From NCBI RefSeq assembly GCF_022965805.1, contig NC_133116.1, positions 8,328,601 through 8,392,600 on the forward strand: 64,000 nucleotides of DNA, in the 5' to 3' direction. Position numbers and translations under genes: made by a program. The DNA is from Primulina eburnea. Its lineage: Eukaryota; Streptophyta; Magnoliopsida; Lamiales; Gesneriaceae. A model generated the notes under the pieces. The model was given only the letters and a program-made list of their open reading frames with translations. It did not search any database and was not told where the DNA came from. This document shows positions 34,625 to 47,400 of this stretch, piece by piece (within the stretch, counting starts at the first letter, position 1; each line of letters opens with the position of its first letter).

Positions 34625-35050
34625 CTAGAAACTAGACCATTGAAAATTTAAAGGTCACGCAAACCACATGCACGCAGTTATTAAATTTCATGTGTATTTC
34701 AATTAATTGTTTTAATTGAATTAATTAATTATGATGTGCATATTTACATGTTTAAAATATACTTTTCTACATGGTTGCATTAAAATGTATTTTTAAAGGT
34801 TATTCGAGTTGCAATCGAGGAACGAAGACCGAGGGCTGAAAAATAAAAAATATTTTTATTAAATAATTGTTTTTAATTATTTAAAATATGATTAATGATT
34901 TTTCTTATTTTTGAAAATAAGAGGTTTAATTTTGAGGTGATTTTATACGCCGGGACGTAATTTTATCGGTGTTGGATTTTCAATAAAAATACGAATATAT
35001 TGGCAATTCGGCTAATAAATTCACAAACTTTTCTAAACACAATATTTTAA

Positions 35051-35232
35051 GACAAAAACTTGTGTGAGACGGTCTCATGGGTCGTATTTGTGAGACGGAT
35101 CTCTTATTTGGGTTATCCATGAAAAAGTATTACCTTTTATGCTAAGAGTATTACTTTTTATTGTGAATATGGGTAGAGTTGAACCGTCTCACAGATTAAT
35201 ATCCGTGAGACGGTCTCACATGAGACCCACTC
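35051..35232. mobile_element. Short non-autonomous element (tgagacggtctca family), 9-bp TSD
   Basis: 182 bp between perfect atattttaa duplications (35042-35050 and 35233-35241), inserted in the solo LTR. Subterminal inverted words tgtgagacggtctca and tgagacggtctcaca. Longer relative of 19699-19840. Confidence 0.8.
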
Positions 35233-37639
35233 ATATTTTAATTAAACACTAATGGGTTAAATGGGTCTAATTAACATGGTTAATGGGCCTAAGCTAGCAA
35301 TTAGAGTTTAGTTAGGCTTTTATTATTATTTAAAGTACAAAACCTAACCCTTAACCCTTTATTGTATACGCCCACTTCGCCTACAAACTCCAAACACTTT
35401 TCTTTCAATATACAACACACGCACACACAGAAGGATGAAGGGAAAATCATCAAGTTGCTTGAGTTTTCAAGCCGTCGTTCCCTCGTCATCGTTCTTCAAT
35501 CGTCAACGTAAAATCGTGCGTAAAACACGCAAAAGCACGACATATTCTTCCTTTACTCATCATCACACCATATTATGTATTTATTTATTAATTGCATGAA
35601 ACAACAAGAGCACCTTGATATATTTTCGTTTATGCTTAAAAGGTGATTTTTAAAGCTTGATCTTTGTTCCAAAAACATGATTTTTATGTGCTAGAAGGGG
35701 CTGCCATGACTAGGACTTGTTAGGGGCATGTTTTATATGATTTTAAAGGGTCCTAGAATGCACTAATACGCTGCAATCAAGACATGATCAAGCTGGAATC
35801 GAAGTTGTAGGTTTTAAGGACCAAGGTTGGGTTCATGGGGGGAACATGCATGTCTTGGCTTGGGCTCAACCAGGGCTCGGCTAGGGTCATGTGTTGGTCA
35901 GGGGAAGAGTCCTAGCATCAAGGAGTTCTGCGCAGGTTTCAGTAGCTTATGCAGGCAGGAAGGGCTCGGCCAGGGGCTCTGGGCTGAGCTGGGCTAGGTC
36001 GACTCTTTAGGGTCCTAGGATGGTGCATGTGGGGTTGGTTCAAGGGCTGGCTCGTGGGTTAAGTGGCTAAGCAAGAAAACAAGAATCCTAGTCTAGGTGG
36101 ATTCTCGGCCATGGCTTGCATCTGTTGCCGGTGTTCGGTTTCAAGCTTGGGGCTGAGTCCTATGGTTCTAAGGGTCCAGGAGGGTTCCTAGAAGGCTGGG
36201 CAGGGGCTGGTGCGGCTTGAGTGGCTGTTGGCTTGAGAGGAGATGGAAACCGTGAGTGAGCAAGAAGTCGCACAGGTGGTATTTCTGAATTCAGGAACTT
36301 TGCTGCTGGGTTCAAGGGTCAGGGCTGGGTCTGGCATGGTCCAGGGATGGTTAGGGTCATGAGGGGTCAGTGGTTAGATGGCTTGATGAGTCCTAAGGCA
36401 ACTAAACCTCACACATGCACAAAAAAGTTCAAGGGCAGTGGGTTTTTCGAGGGTCTAAGAGGCTGGGCAGAGGCTTGGGATTGGTTGGTAAGGTTCTTAG
36501 ATGGGTTGGCTCGGGTTTGGTTGAGGTGTCTTGGGTGTGGCTCGATTAAAATAGGGGATGTCTCGGGTTGATCGGTTAAGGGTCAAAAACGAAAATTAAA
36601 AAACTAAAATTGGGACCATGGGTCTACGTGTGCAGTTAATAGCTCACAAGGGTAAAATAAGTAATAAAAATGTTATGTTTAAAATTTGGGATCAAAATAA
36701 TGAGTTTTGGATTTATCCGAGATTTGATCGCCGCAAAAACGTTAATTAAAGAATTAATTGAAACACCTAGATTTAAGCTTAATAAAATTATGAAAAATTA
36801 TATTTAAACTCAAATAATTATTAAAGGTCTAAGTTTTTAATTTTGGAATTTTATATTAAGGTTTGGTTGAATTCGAGATTAAAACGCATTAATATGTTAT
36901 ATTTAAAGATTACTTTAAAAGTCATTGATTTAAGCTAAAAAAAATATGAGAAAATTTATGTAAACTTAAATAATTATTTGAGGCATGTTAGAGTCAACGG
37001 AATTAAGAAAATGTCAAAAATGGGAAATTTTACATCCGAAAATTAGTAAACGTCATGGCAGTGTCCTGAATGCTGTTTTATATGCTAATATGATTATTTC
37101 AAATGCTTATGAATTTTTATGATGTTAAAGGTTTATGATTTAATATATCAAAATGTTATTTTAAATGTTTATGGTGTTAAAATGTTATTTTAAAGTGTTT
37201 ATGGATTTTTTATATGTTAAAATGTTTGTTTTAAACGATTATGGATTTTATGATTTATTAGGTTTGTGGGTTTTATGGTTAAACGATAACTTTAAATATA
37301 TGTTGCATGTTTGGTTTAAAATAAAAACGTTATATGCATGTTTAAATTTTATAAACTGATGAGAATATGAAATGTTGAAGGAAGTGATGTAATTGTGAAT
37401 AATACGATGATATGTTGGAGATATCATGAGGGTTATGGTCCCAGTGAGAGTCCGACGTTCGTATTTCCATGGATACGAATATGTATACGATGATATGTTA
37501 ATACGTAAGGCCAACGCTCAGTGGACTGGTGAGAGTGTTGCGGATGTCCCTGCCGCTCAGTATTCTGGTTACATGTAGATGGATCCATCGCCCAACACGT
37601 AGACGAGCACGAAAGTCACAATTATCGATCTGAATTCAA

Positions 37640-37740
37640 CGAAAGGAATATGAATATGAATATGTTAATACGAATATGGATATGGGTATGAATACGAATA
37701 TGGATATGGTTATGAATATGTTTATGATAATATGAAAATG
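37640..37740. repeat. Degenerate gaatatg/ggatatg minisatellite
   Basis: A run of imperfect 6-12 bp units (gaatatg, ggatatgg, gaatacg) within the solo LTR. Confidence 0.7.
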
Positions 37741-38975
37741 TTTATGAAAAGTTATGGAAATGTTTACGTTTAAAGTTGATACATCATTATGAAAATGTTT
37801 TTGTTTAGAGTTTATATATCTTCATGAAACGATATTTTATGTACAAGTATTTTCATTATTGTATGTGATCTATATATGTATTACTTGTTATCAAGATTAT
37901 AGTGTGTTGAGTCTTTAGACTCACTAGGTTTGATCGATGCAGGTGATTATGATGATTACGTTAATGGAGGTCTTGATGGTTGATCTGACTGGACTGAAGG
38001 TGCACATAACCCGAGGATTGACTCTAGTTTTTCGCACTAGTTGTGATTTATGATTTTAAGATTCTGTTAAAGATATTTTTACGAAAATTTGTTTATGTTT
38101 ATGAGTAGTTTTGGAGAGGTTGATAGTATGAGCTATACCTTTCAAATAATGTTTTAGGTTGGGTAAAATGTTTGAAGATTTTACAATGCAAACTATTTTT
38201 TCTTGGGATTTTTAAATGTTAGTTGATTGTTTATTTTTAAAATGTTACGAGGTATTTTTAAAGTATATATATGTATCCGACCGATTTAGTAAGAGGGAAA
38301 AAAAATTCTAGCACATTTTAAGAAAAACGAATAGTAGACGTTTCAATTTTCCTTCGGGGCTTTAATGCCACCAACTCAAAATATTCATCATCTGAATCAT
38401 CACCAGAGGTGAAGTCCGGGTTGAGTAAATAGGAGTAGAGGAAGATTCAACTTTGTGTCTTAATATTTTTTATTGAACCAAATCGGAATCATACCATGTC
38501 TGTCTATTTAATCTATGTAGTTGAAGCGGAGCAAGAAAAACTCTATTGAGTACTTCAAAATCAATCAAGTTCTCAATATCGATTTTGTTTCTTGGCTGGC
38601 CATGAGCAATCAATTCGATGAGTACTAGTTCTTTAGCGAACACAACCATTCATAGGGGGTTGAACTGTTCTGTTGATTGAGGATCATCGGACGATGTAGT
38701 CACATATGGTGGAACACTAATGGCTGCACCCATTTCACTTCTTATGTCTTGAGGATCGTACTGATAGCCTGCTATTTTTCAGAAGAAGAAAAGAGACTTG
38801 TAAAGATGAAATATGGTGAGCAAGGGAGCTAAAATAGATGTTACAAATTTAAGAGCAGATAATAGTAGTGAGCATGTGAACGAAGAATAAACGAAGGGGA
38901 TAAAAATACTACCATATTCATAGCAGCAACAATAACAACATCAAAGATAACCAAATCAATTCCAGCTGAATCCAT

Positions 38976-39199
38976 CTCTATTTCCTAACATGATTTCATC
39001 TTGCATCTCAATGGTAATAGAGCTAAACGATAAAATTAAATTTCAAATTAATCACATTTAAATTCCTCTTAGACTCAATATCACTAATCCACTAGAAATT
39101 ATGAATATTCAAAACTAGAAAGATAAGGTTTTCTCCATACTTATCATATCAAATACTGATAGCCCACTGAATAAAAGAAAATAACAGATCATTAATATG
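38976..39199. other. Left flank of the Athila element
   Basis: AT-rich DNA; the last bases atatg (39195-39199) are the left target duplication of the Athila element. Confidence 0.5.
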
Positions 39200-40540
39200 T
39201 GACCGACGATTTCGGTTGGGAATAAATCTAGCAAGCGGACTAGGTCAAGAAATAGTATTTGGAGATGAGTCCAGATATCGTACCCAAAGAGATCGATGTT
39301 TAAATACTAAAATATGGATTATTGTTCCTAATTTAGGCTATTAAAATTCAAATGAGTGGAGATAAATTAATTAAAACTAAATTAAAAATTTTAAATAAAT
39401 TAACTAAAGCAAAAAAAAAAAAAATCCAAATTATTAAATTAGACGAAAATTCAAATTATTTAAAAACGACTAAAGCACACAACGATACCGAGACAAACTT
39501 ATAATCTACATGCCAAATTTAAATTCAATAAATTAAATATTTAATTCACGACGGAATTCCCAAAATTATTTATTAAACGATTCCTCGAATTAATAAACCT
39601 AATTAAATCTAATAGTCTAATTATTTCTAACTGAATTTATTTAGATTCAACCGCGTTATATCGCTGTGAAATTCCAGTTTTTCATCCTAAAGTCGCACAC
39701 TGAAACCGAATACTATTTCTAGTCAATTTAATCATCTGTTGATTGATGTATGAAGCAAATATTAATCTATCGCCTTCCAGTTTTAGATTAACCAACAAGT
39801 ATTCTATTTAATTGGCCAGATTAAAAGAACACGTGATAAATGACACCAATCAATGAATAAAAAAAATTATCGACTTGAATCAAACTTAAAACATCAAAAA
39901 TAATCTGTCTCGGTCCTATCGTGACCTTAGTCTATAAAAATCTACTCCATAAATTTAAAATAAAAGTGCCAATCACTGTTTAAATTCAATGAAGAAAACA
40001 TAATTCATAAAGAGTGAAAAGAATTCTCAATAATTTGTAGTGTGTGAGAGGAATTCCTCCTGGTTCTGCCTTCAATCTTCCTCCCTTGTGTTCTTCTTCC
40101 GCGCTGGTACTACTTCACAGTAGTCTTCTCTTCTGCACTTCCGTCTCCTTCTGTGCTTCTATTCTTTTTTTTTCTTCTCTGTTACGGCTGCCTTTTTTAT
40201 ACTTCTAAATAGGCCTCCTCCTTGTATTCTTTTTAAGCCCATATCCACTTAAACCTTGTAGATAATAAGATTGTACATTTTATTTTCAAAGATTAGACTT
40301 CATCTTTATCAATAAATTCAATAATATCAAGATAATAAAATAAAAATATTTTATTTCCTTTCTTTTAGTAATTTTTCTTTTGAAGTCTTGTAAATTTATT
40401 TTATTTCCAAATTTAATCATTTTTCATCTTTTATTTAAATCTAAAATTATTAGTTCAATTAAGCACATAATTAGGGATAAAAAAATCTAGATAAGCACAA
40501 ATAAAATCCCTAAAAATCTCTATATGATTTGGGCTTATCA
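39200..40540 (-). repeat. 3' LTR of the Athila element
   Basis: 1341 bp, plus-strand ends tgaccgacgattt and gggcttatca. Confidence 0.92.
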
Positions 40541-40552
40541 ATCCCCACACAC
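40541..40552 (-). other. Polypurine tract of the Athila element
   Basis: Minus-strand gtgtgtggggat immediately before the 3' LTR. Confidence 0.75.
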
Positions 40553-41164
40553 TTAGCCTTTGTTCGTCCTCGAACAAATCAGAGAATAAAAATATAACGA
40601 AGGAATATTCAATGATTCACCACAACAAATGACACAATCAACACTTTTCCACCTACCAAATTCCATCACACTCAATCAAAAGATCACACTTCGAAAATCA
40701 TAAAATTCACTTTCGTTGCAACTTTTAAACCCAAGCATTCACTAGAAAAGATCAAGATAATGAGACGTATGTAATGTGGAAGTCAAAACTCATATTCCTC
40801 AAAGGTGTTTTAGTTCAATGAGTGATCATATTTTTTTTTCAAAGAAACTCTCCATAAGCTTGTCTTTCATATCTTTCTTTACTAAATGTTGGAGGAATAT
40901 GACCCGATCAATAGGTCTTTTCAAGCTTATAACGTTAGGCCACGGCTAACGGCTACAATAAAGGTAGGGAGATTCAAAATGAGAGAAAATAAACAATTAT
41001 TCCTTCAGCGCATTCCTTCGTCTCTTATCTTCCTCCTTATTGAGTTTCATCATCCTCCATCTTATTTTTTCATCTTCCTTGTACTTTCTTTTATATTCAC
41101 CCCTATTTTTTCTTCCTCCAGCTCTTTCAATCTTCAACAACATTCCCACATAATTTCTTCTTTC

Positions 41165-41230
<66 letters not shown>

Positions 41231-41728
41231 CATCAATCCTCTTCCCTTTCTCCATGTTTTTTTTCAAACTCCTCCAACATTTTCATCAATTATCAACACA
41301 TGGGAGTTATTGAAAATTTTAAAGCGCTTAAGAGTTTATTTCTCTCAAAATTAAGGTAGAAGAATAGTGTATGAGCTAAAATTGGGTAGTTTATGTAGGA
41401 TTTGAAAGAATACGAACGGAGGCTAATTATATGTCTTTGACACACTCCATTCGATTTTTTAAAGGCTCAAAAGAGTATACTAGGGGTATGAATGATGCAT
41501 TGGGTAGGCTCGAATGGCTCTAACGGTTCAAAAATCGCCTAAATCATCCCTAAGTCATTCTCCTCCGTATTTTCGCCTCGAAGGATAATCAGACAAGTTC
41601 TAGATTGTTTCTTTTCTCTTTTTTTTTTTCATGAGCACACCTCTTGCCAATTCACAATTAATTGCATAAAAACATGGTTGTTCAAAATAACTACAATAAA
41701 AATTTGTTCTCAAAAGGTTTGCTTAAAG
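40553..41728 (-). other. Noncoding 3' region of the Athila element
   Basis: No protein domain found; the open frame 40886-41359 runs through an (AT)n microsatellite and is not supported. Bases 41724-41728 (taaag) are the left duplication of the nested solo LTR. Confidence 0.6.
41170..41226. repeat. (AT)n microsatellite
   Basis: About 57 bp of pure AT repeat inside the Athila 3' noncoding region. Confidence 0.95.
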
Positions 41729-42558
41729 TGTTCCCTCAAAACACGAAATCAGAGTAAACTAACATTTGCATAAAAACATAAACATTGCGGTCCTCAGGTT
41801 AGCCTCCCGCTCAGTCCAAGCCTGCCCATTGGTCGCCACCTCCTGTCTCCTCATCAACATACTCACCTGCATTGATCAAGTCTAGTGAGTCTAAAGACTC
41901 AACACGTATAAACTGGGAAATAGCGAGTATTACATAATAAAACCGCATGCAACTTTAAAATAGAACATACATACTTGAACTTGAATTTGCGAACTAAAAC
42001 TTGAACATACGTACATAACATAGACGTGCCATAACGTGAAAAGTTGTCATAAACATACTGCATACTAGAACATACATAACTTCATCATTTTGCGTAGAGG
42101 CATGTTTCAAAGCAAGTGACTCATAACATAATAAATTCCTGATCAGACAAACCACAGTACTGGGCTGACATGGACGTATCCACTGCCACATACATTAGAT
42201 CCCCGTTCATACTTTAACGGGCTGGTTGGTCCCCGTTCATAATTTAACGCTTTCCAACCTCGATCTAACCCGTTCATAGTGTAACGGGCGGATTGGTCCC
42301 CGTTCATAATTTAACGCTTTCCAATCCTAAACATAATTTGGTCACAAGACATGTAGCATACCTCAAAAACTTAAAATATTTTCTTGCACGTCAAACATAC
42401 TTACTTGGCATTGCGGGATTCGTTGGATTTCACTTGGAGCCGCTGCTGCACATGCTAAATGAATTTCAGCACTTAACGTGCATAACTTAGACGTAGGTAC
42501 TCGAGCTCACCACCGAAGTGCATAAATAGCTTCTCATCCAAGTTCACTCGGGACTCGA

Positions 42559-44353
42559 TGTGGGGCCCTTAGCTCCTAATCGTTATTACAATGCAATCAG
42601 ATTAGGATTTAATTAATCACAGCGGAAAACGGGTTTAAAATTTCTTTTACGACGAGTCCAAAACATCTCTTCTAGATTTATAATACTAAAAATAGTATTT
42701 AATCTAAAATCATAAAGTATGCCCACACGAAATCAAAACCAATCATATACAAACAACTCATATCCTCGGGACATGCCCCGGTATATAGATACATATACAT
42801 ATATACTGGGAACAAGACATAAACAAAAACCTCAGCCCAAGCTGTGGCTTCCACCAGAAGTACCCTCTCCGGTCTCCTGATATCCTGGAGTACCTGCCAT
42901 TGTCCACACACAAAGACAACAACAGCCCCCCTTGGGGGTGAACAAAGCTCCGTATAGAACAACCAATCATATATACCACAGATATCTAAACAATGATATA
43001 TGGTATGCAATGAATGTATGTCGTGGAGGTATCAGGTCAAATGCCCATCCACTGAGCACATGTCAGAATCAATCGGATCGCTATCAAATCAAATCAATGC
43101 TCGAGCTGGCACACCGGCCGATATAGGAATATACATATGATAGCGTCGACGAAGCGCCATCAATCCCACATCTCATATCCAATCATATGGGGCCACAATT
43201 GTCTATGCTTTACGGGTCATATAATACCGGCATAGCGATTGTGTTCACAAACCCCGGAATCCAATCCAATCATATCAGGGTATCCAAGGATCATAGCTCA
43301 ACGTGCATGTCATGTATCGATGTATGCATAAAATGATGTGTGTTAACAAAACATTTATTTTGTACATCGATACTCAAATCTCAATGTCATGTATGCCACA
43401 TCAAATCATCAAATAGGCACATAGACACGTATTCCAATCCAATCCAATCCATCCAATCATATATCATATAATACAGATACCTGTCGTATGTTACCCGGTC
43501 GCAACATACCTCAATTCTTCGTTCCAGTTGATGTAGTCTGAAGATATTGATATAACACTTTATCTACATCAATAGCATATTCATTCCAATCAATAACATA
43601 CTCCAAAATCATTAACATGAGTTTCAAATATCATTTGAAACTTCAAAAATTCATATCAAATCCAAATCATATCATAATTCAATTCCGACTTCGAATATAA
43701 GTTTATTGTCGAATATTCTACTACATATCAGAAATTCACTTTCAAATACATGTTATTCCAGCACTTTGATATTTAAAGCTGCTGAAACTCGAAGAAAATT
43801 ACCTCAGTCAGAAGCCCTCGACGCGACGATCACAAATATATAATTTGTCTTGCGTTTAGACAACGTCTCGAAGTCGATTCGGGCGAAAGAAAATCGAAAT
43901 CTCTCGGTTATTCTCGAAACTCTGAAATGTAAAATGAAGAAAACGAAAGAAAGAAACTCATTCTTATCTCCACCGCTCTCGCGCTCGGGCGGTAGAATTC
44001 TCGCGCCCGAGCGCGAGACATTCTGCCCCCGGATCGCATTTGTGCCGCGCTCAAGCGGTCAAAAACTACCGCTCGGGCGTGGCATGTTCTGCCCGAGAAC
44101 ACGCTTCATAAGCCCTGGCGCTCGGGCGGTAATTTTCTACCGCCCGGGCGCCACTCGTACTGTACAAATGTTTTATTTTTGTACTATTTTTGGCGTCCGG
44201 CCTCCAATCGAGCTCTTACAACGTCAATTCATATCTAATATTCATTCTCAATTCCATTGTCACGATATACATCAAATACCTAATCCATGACAATTTCATT
44301 AATTATCGATAATCAACATAAGATTTACGATAATACGATACACGGTCCTTACA
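42559..44353 (-). repeat. 3' LTR of the young chromovirus
   Basis: 1795 bp, plus-strand ends tgtggggccc and cggtccttaca. Holds the motif ataaccgagagatttc (minus strand) at 43896-43911. Confidence 0.95.
43980..44152 (-). repeat. Array of three GC-rich hairpins in the LTR
   Basis: Hairpin 1 (43980-44015) has a perfect 12-bp stem cgcgctcgggcg. Hairpin 2 (44045-44082) has arms ccgcgctcaagcggt and accgctcgggcgtgg. Hairpin 3 (44117-44152) has 15-bp arms ggcgctcgggcggta / taccgcccgggcgcc with one mismatch and a 6-nt loop. The rest of the LTR is AT-rich. On the element's strand the array precedes the ataaccgagagatttc motif by about 70 bp. Confidence 0.9.
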
Positions 44354-44372
44354 TTTCTCCCCCTCTTAAAAG
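44354..44372 (-). other. Polypurine tract of the young chromovirus
   Basis: Minus-strand cttttaagagggggagaaa adjoining the 3' LTR. Confidence 0.88.
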
Positions 44373-44431
44373 ATTTCGTCCTCGAAATCTCAAACATCAC
44401 TATATACATAACATTGGTAAACATAAACATG

Positions 44432-47400
44432 TCACCAGTTATAGTACATATCAAAGCTAAAATCAGAAAAAGGATCATAATACATCGAATACAATGGAAC
44501 AGATGTCATAGAATCAAACAAATGCGGATATGAATCTCGCATCTTGCTCTCCAATTCCCACGTTGATTCTTCAACACCATGTCGTGTCCATTGCACTCGT
44601 ACCAGAGGAATCGACTTATTTCTCAATATCTTTTCCTTTCGATCCATAATACGAACAGGTTGTTCGACATAGGAAAGAGAAGGATCCAATTCAACTTCAT
44701 CAGGTGCAAGTACATGTGATGGATCTGGTTCATATTTCCTCAACATAGAAACATGAAACACATCGTGAATGGCAGATAAAGCTGGTGGCAATGCCAATCG
44801 ATACGCAAGATCACCAACTCGATCCAGAATCTCGTATGGACCAACATAACGAGGAGATAACTTCCCTCGCATGCCGAATCGAACAGTGCCTCTAAAGGGA
44901 GATATTTTCAAGAACACTCTGTCACCTTTCTGGAATTCCAAGGGTCGTCTTCGTTTATTCGCATAACTCGTTTGACGATCCTGAGCAACTTTCATCCGCT
45001 GCCGAATTAACTGAACCTTATCATTCATTTCCTGTATCATTTCAGGTCCAGTCAATTGTCTCTCACCAATCTCATCCCAGAATAACGGTGATCTACATCG
45101 TCTCCCATATAGAGCTTCAAACGGTGCCATACCGATACTCGTCTGAAAGCTATTATTATACGAAAATTCAACCAATGGTAAGGCATCTTGCCATCCCATT
45201 CTGAAGTCCATCACAATCGCACTTAACATATCCTCTAGAGTCTGAATCGTACGCTCAGTTTGGCCATCTGTTTGAGGATGATAAGCAGTACTTATAGCCA
45301 AACGCGTACCCATAGCTTCTTGGAAACTACCCCAGAATTTAGAAGCAAATCTGGGATCATGGTCAGATACAATTGAGACTGGCACACCATGCAGTCTCAC
45401 AACATTCTCAATGTATAAACGGGCCATTCTCTTATAAGGATAAGTCCGTTCATACGGAATAAAATGCGCAGATTTTGAAAGCCGATCAATAATAACCCAA
45501 ATAGCATCACAGCCCTTGGGCGAACGAGGCAAATGAGTCACGAAATCCATAGCAATATGCTCCCAATTCCATTTCGGGATTTCAAGACTATGGAGAAATC
45601 CCCCCGGTTTCATTCTCTCGGCTTTCACTTGCTGGCAGACAAGACATTTTGAAATAAACTCAGCAATGTCCTTCTTCATACGTTTCCACCAGAATTGAGG
45701 TCTCAATGTCAAATACATTTTTCGACCTCCAGGGTGAATACTGTATTTGCTACAATGTGCTTCTCGAAGAAGGGTAGATCTCAAATCAGAGTCATCAGGA
45801 ACTACCAGTCGACCATTAAGTCGTAAAGAACCATCAGAAGAAATCTGAAATCCAGACTGATGTCCAGTAGATACCAGTTCTTTCGACTTTTGGATCTGAG
45901 CATCGCTTCGTTGGGCCTTTCGTATTTTCGATATCAAATTCGGCTCAATTTTCAATGCTGAAACAGTGACAGAATTCCAATTCGAGTGAAAAGTCCAACC
46001 AGAAGTACAAATATCCTCATGTACCTTGGCGACACAAACAGAAGCTAGAACAGAATCATGAACTGTACGGCTCAGGGCATCCGCAGTAACATTCACCGAT
46101 CCAGGGTGATATTGAATCTCACAATCAAAATCCTTCAGGAGATCCATCCACCTGCGTTGCCTCATATTCAAATTAGATTGAGAAAAGAGATATTTCAGAC
46201 TTTTATGGTCCGAATAGATAACAAACTTTTCTCCGTACAAATAATGGCGCCAAATCTTCAAAGCAAACACAATGGCAGCCAATTCAAGATCATGAACAGG
46301 ATAACGTGTTTCATGAGATTTCAATTGACGAGACGCATAAGCAACCACTTTGCCATGTTGCATCAGAACACAGCCCAACCCTTTACCAGACGCATCTGTA
46401 CAAACCACAAATCCTCCGGTACCTGAGGGAATAGTAAGCACAGGTGCTGTGGTTAATCTCGTCTTCAATTCAAGAAAACTAGCTTCACATTCATCTGACC
46501 AAATGAATCTCTGATTATTCTGTGTCAGTTGAGTAATAGGTTTAGCTATCTTCGAAAATCCTTCAATAAAACGACGATAATATCCAGCTAAACCCATGAA
46601 GCTACGGATCTCAGGAACATTCGTAGGTCTTGGCCAATTCAATACAACTTCAACCTTCGAAGGATCAACAGATATGCCATGTCTCGAAATGACGTGGCCC
46701 AAAAATACCACTTTGTCCATCCAGAATTCGCATTTGGACAATTTGGCATACAAATGACTAGTACGAAGAGTTTGAAGTACCAGTCTCAAATGTTCAGCAT
46801 GCTCCTTTTTCGATTTCGAATACACAAGAATATCATCAATAAACACAATAACGAATCGGTCTAGAAAATCTCGAAAGACCCGATTCATTAAATCCATAAA
46901 AATAGCAGGAGCATTCGTAAGACCAAAAGGCATAACCAGGAATTCATAGTGGCCATACCTCGTACGAAAAGCATTTTTGGGCACATCTTCGTCTCGAACT
47001 CGTACTTGATGATACCCAGAACGAAGATCAATCTTCGAGTAAACAGAAGTACCCTGAAGCTTCAAACAAATCATCAATACGCGGAAGTGGGTACTTATTT
47101 TTCACAGTAGCCCGATTCAGTTGTCTATAGTCGATACACATTTGCATCGTACCATCTTTCTTTCGAACAAATAAAACTGGAGCTCCCCAAGGTGATACAC
47201 TCGGTCGAATATATCCCTTATCGAGAAGATCCTGTAATTGTTCTTTCAATTCTTTCAATTCCAATGGTGTCATACGATAGGGAGCTTTAGAAATAGGCGC
47301 AGTCCCCGGCACAAGATCAATACTAAACTCAACTTCTCGATGAGGAGGAAAATCAGGAATCTCATCGGGAAACACATCTGGAAACTCTTTCGCAACAGGA

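Larger units (their letters stand above)
34641..38345 (+). mobile_element. Tekay-like gypsy solo LTR, left end truncated
   Basis: About 3.7 kb without coding regions. It starts with aaaatttaaaggtcacgc, the sequence I expect a few bases into such LTRs, and ends tagtagacgtttca, typical of the 3' edge. It shares the block tgttgagtctttagactcac (37915-37935 region) with the solo LTR at 41.7 kb. No primer site or polypurine tract flanks it, and no target duplication could be found because the left end is damaged. The open frame 36347-36571 inside is not a supported gene. Confidence 0.65.
33600..38975 (-). pseudogene. Unrecognised gene, broken by a MITE and a solo LTR
   Basis: Minus-strand coding-like pieces in order: 38913-38975 (starts MDSAGIDLVIFDVV, possible donor after it); 38346-38771 (QYDPQDIRSEMGAAISVPPY, FAKELVLIELIAHGQPRNK, FEVLNRVFLAPLQLHRLNRQ, ending in acidic SGDDSDDEYFELVALKPRRK); then, beyond the solo LTR, 34400-34600 (EGPSSAAGEEESL, LEVEKALKKISTHIDEPD); then, beyond the MITE, about 33600-33707 (acidic ESDDAEASENMEDVDDDSADEEHRHRR). 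Several stops interrupt the frames. I do not recognise the family; long acidic stretches suggest a nuclear protein. Function not assignable. Confidence 0.5.

Noticed and set aside
36347..36571. 74-residue Gly/Trp-rich open frame
   Set aside because: It lies in the noncoding solo LTR, and the composition reflects its G-rich part.
40886..41359. 157-residue open frame
   Set aside because: It runs through the (AT)n microsatellite, giving an Ile-Tyr run; no known domain.
43850..44290. 146-residue open frame, repeated at 50499-50855
   Set aside because: It crosses the GC hairpin array in both LTR copies; no domain and no conservation of the reading frame was apparent.
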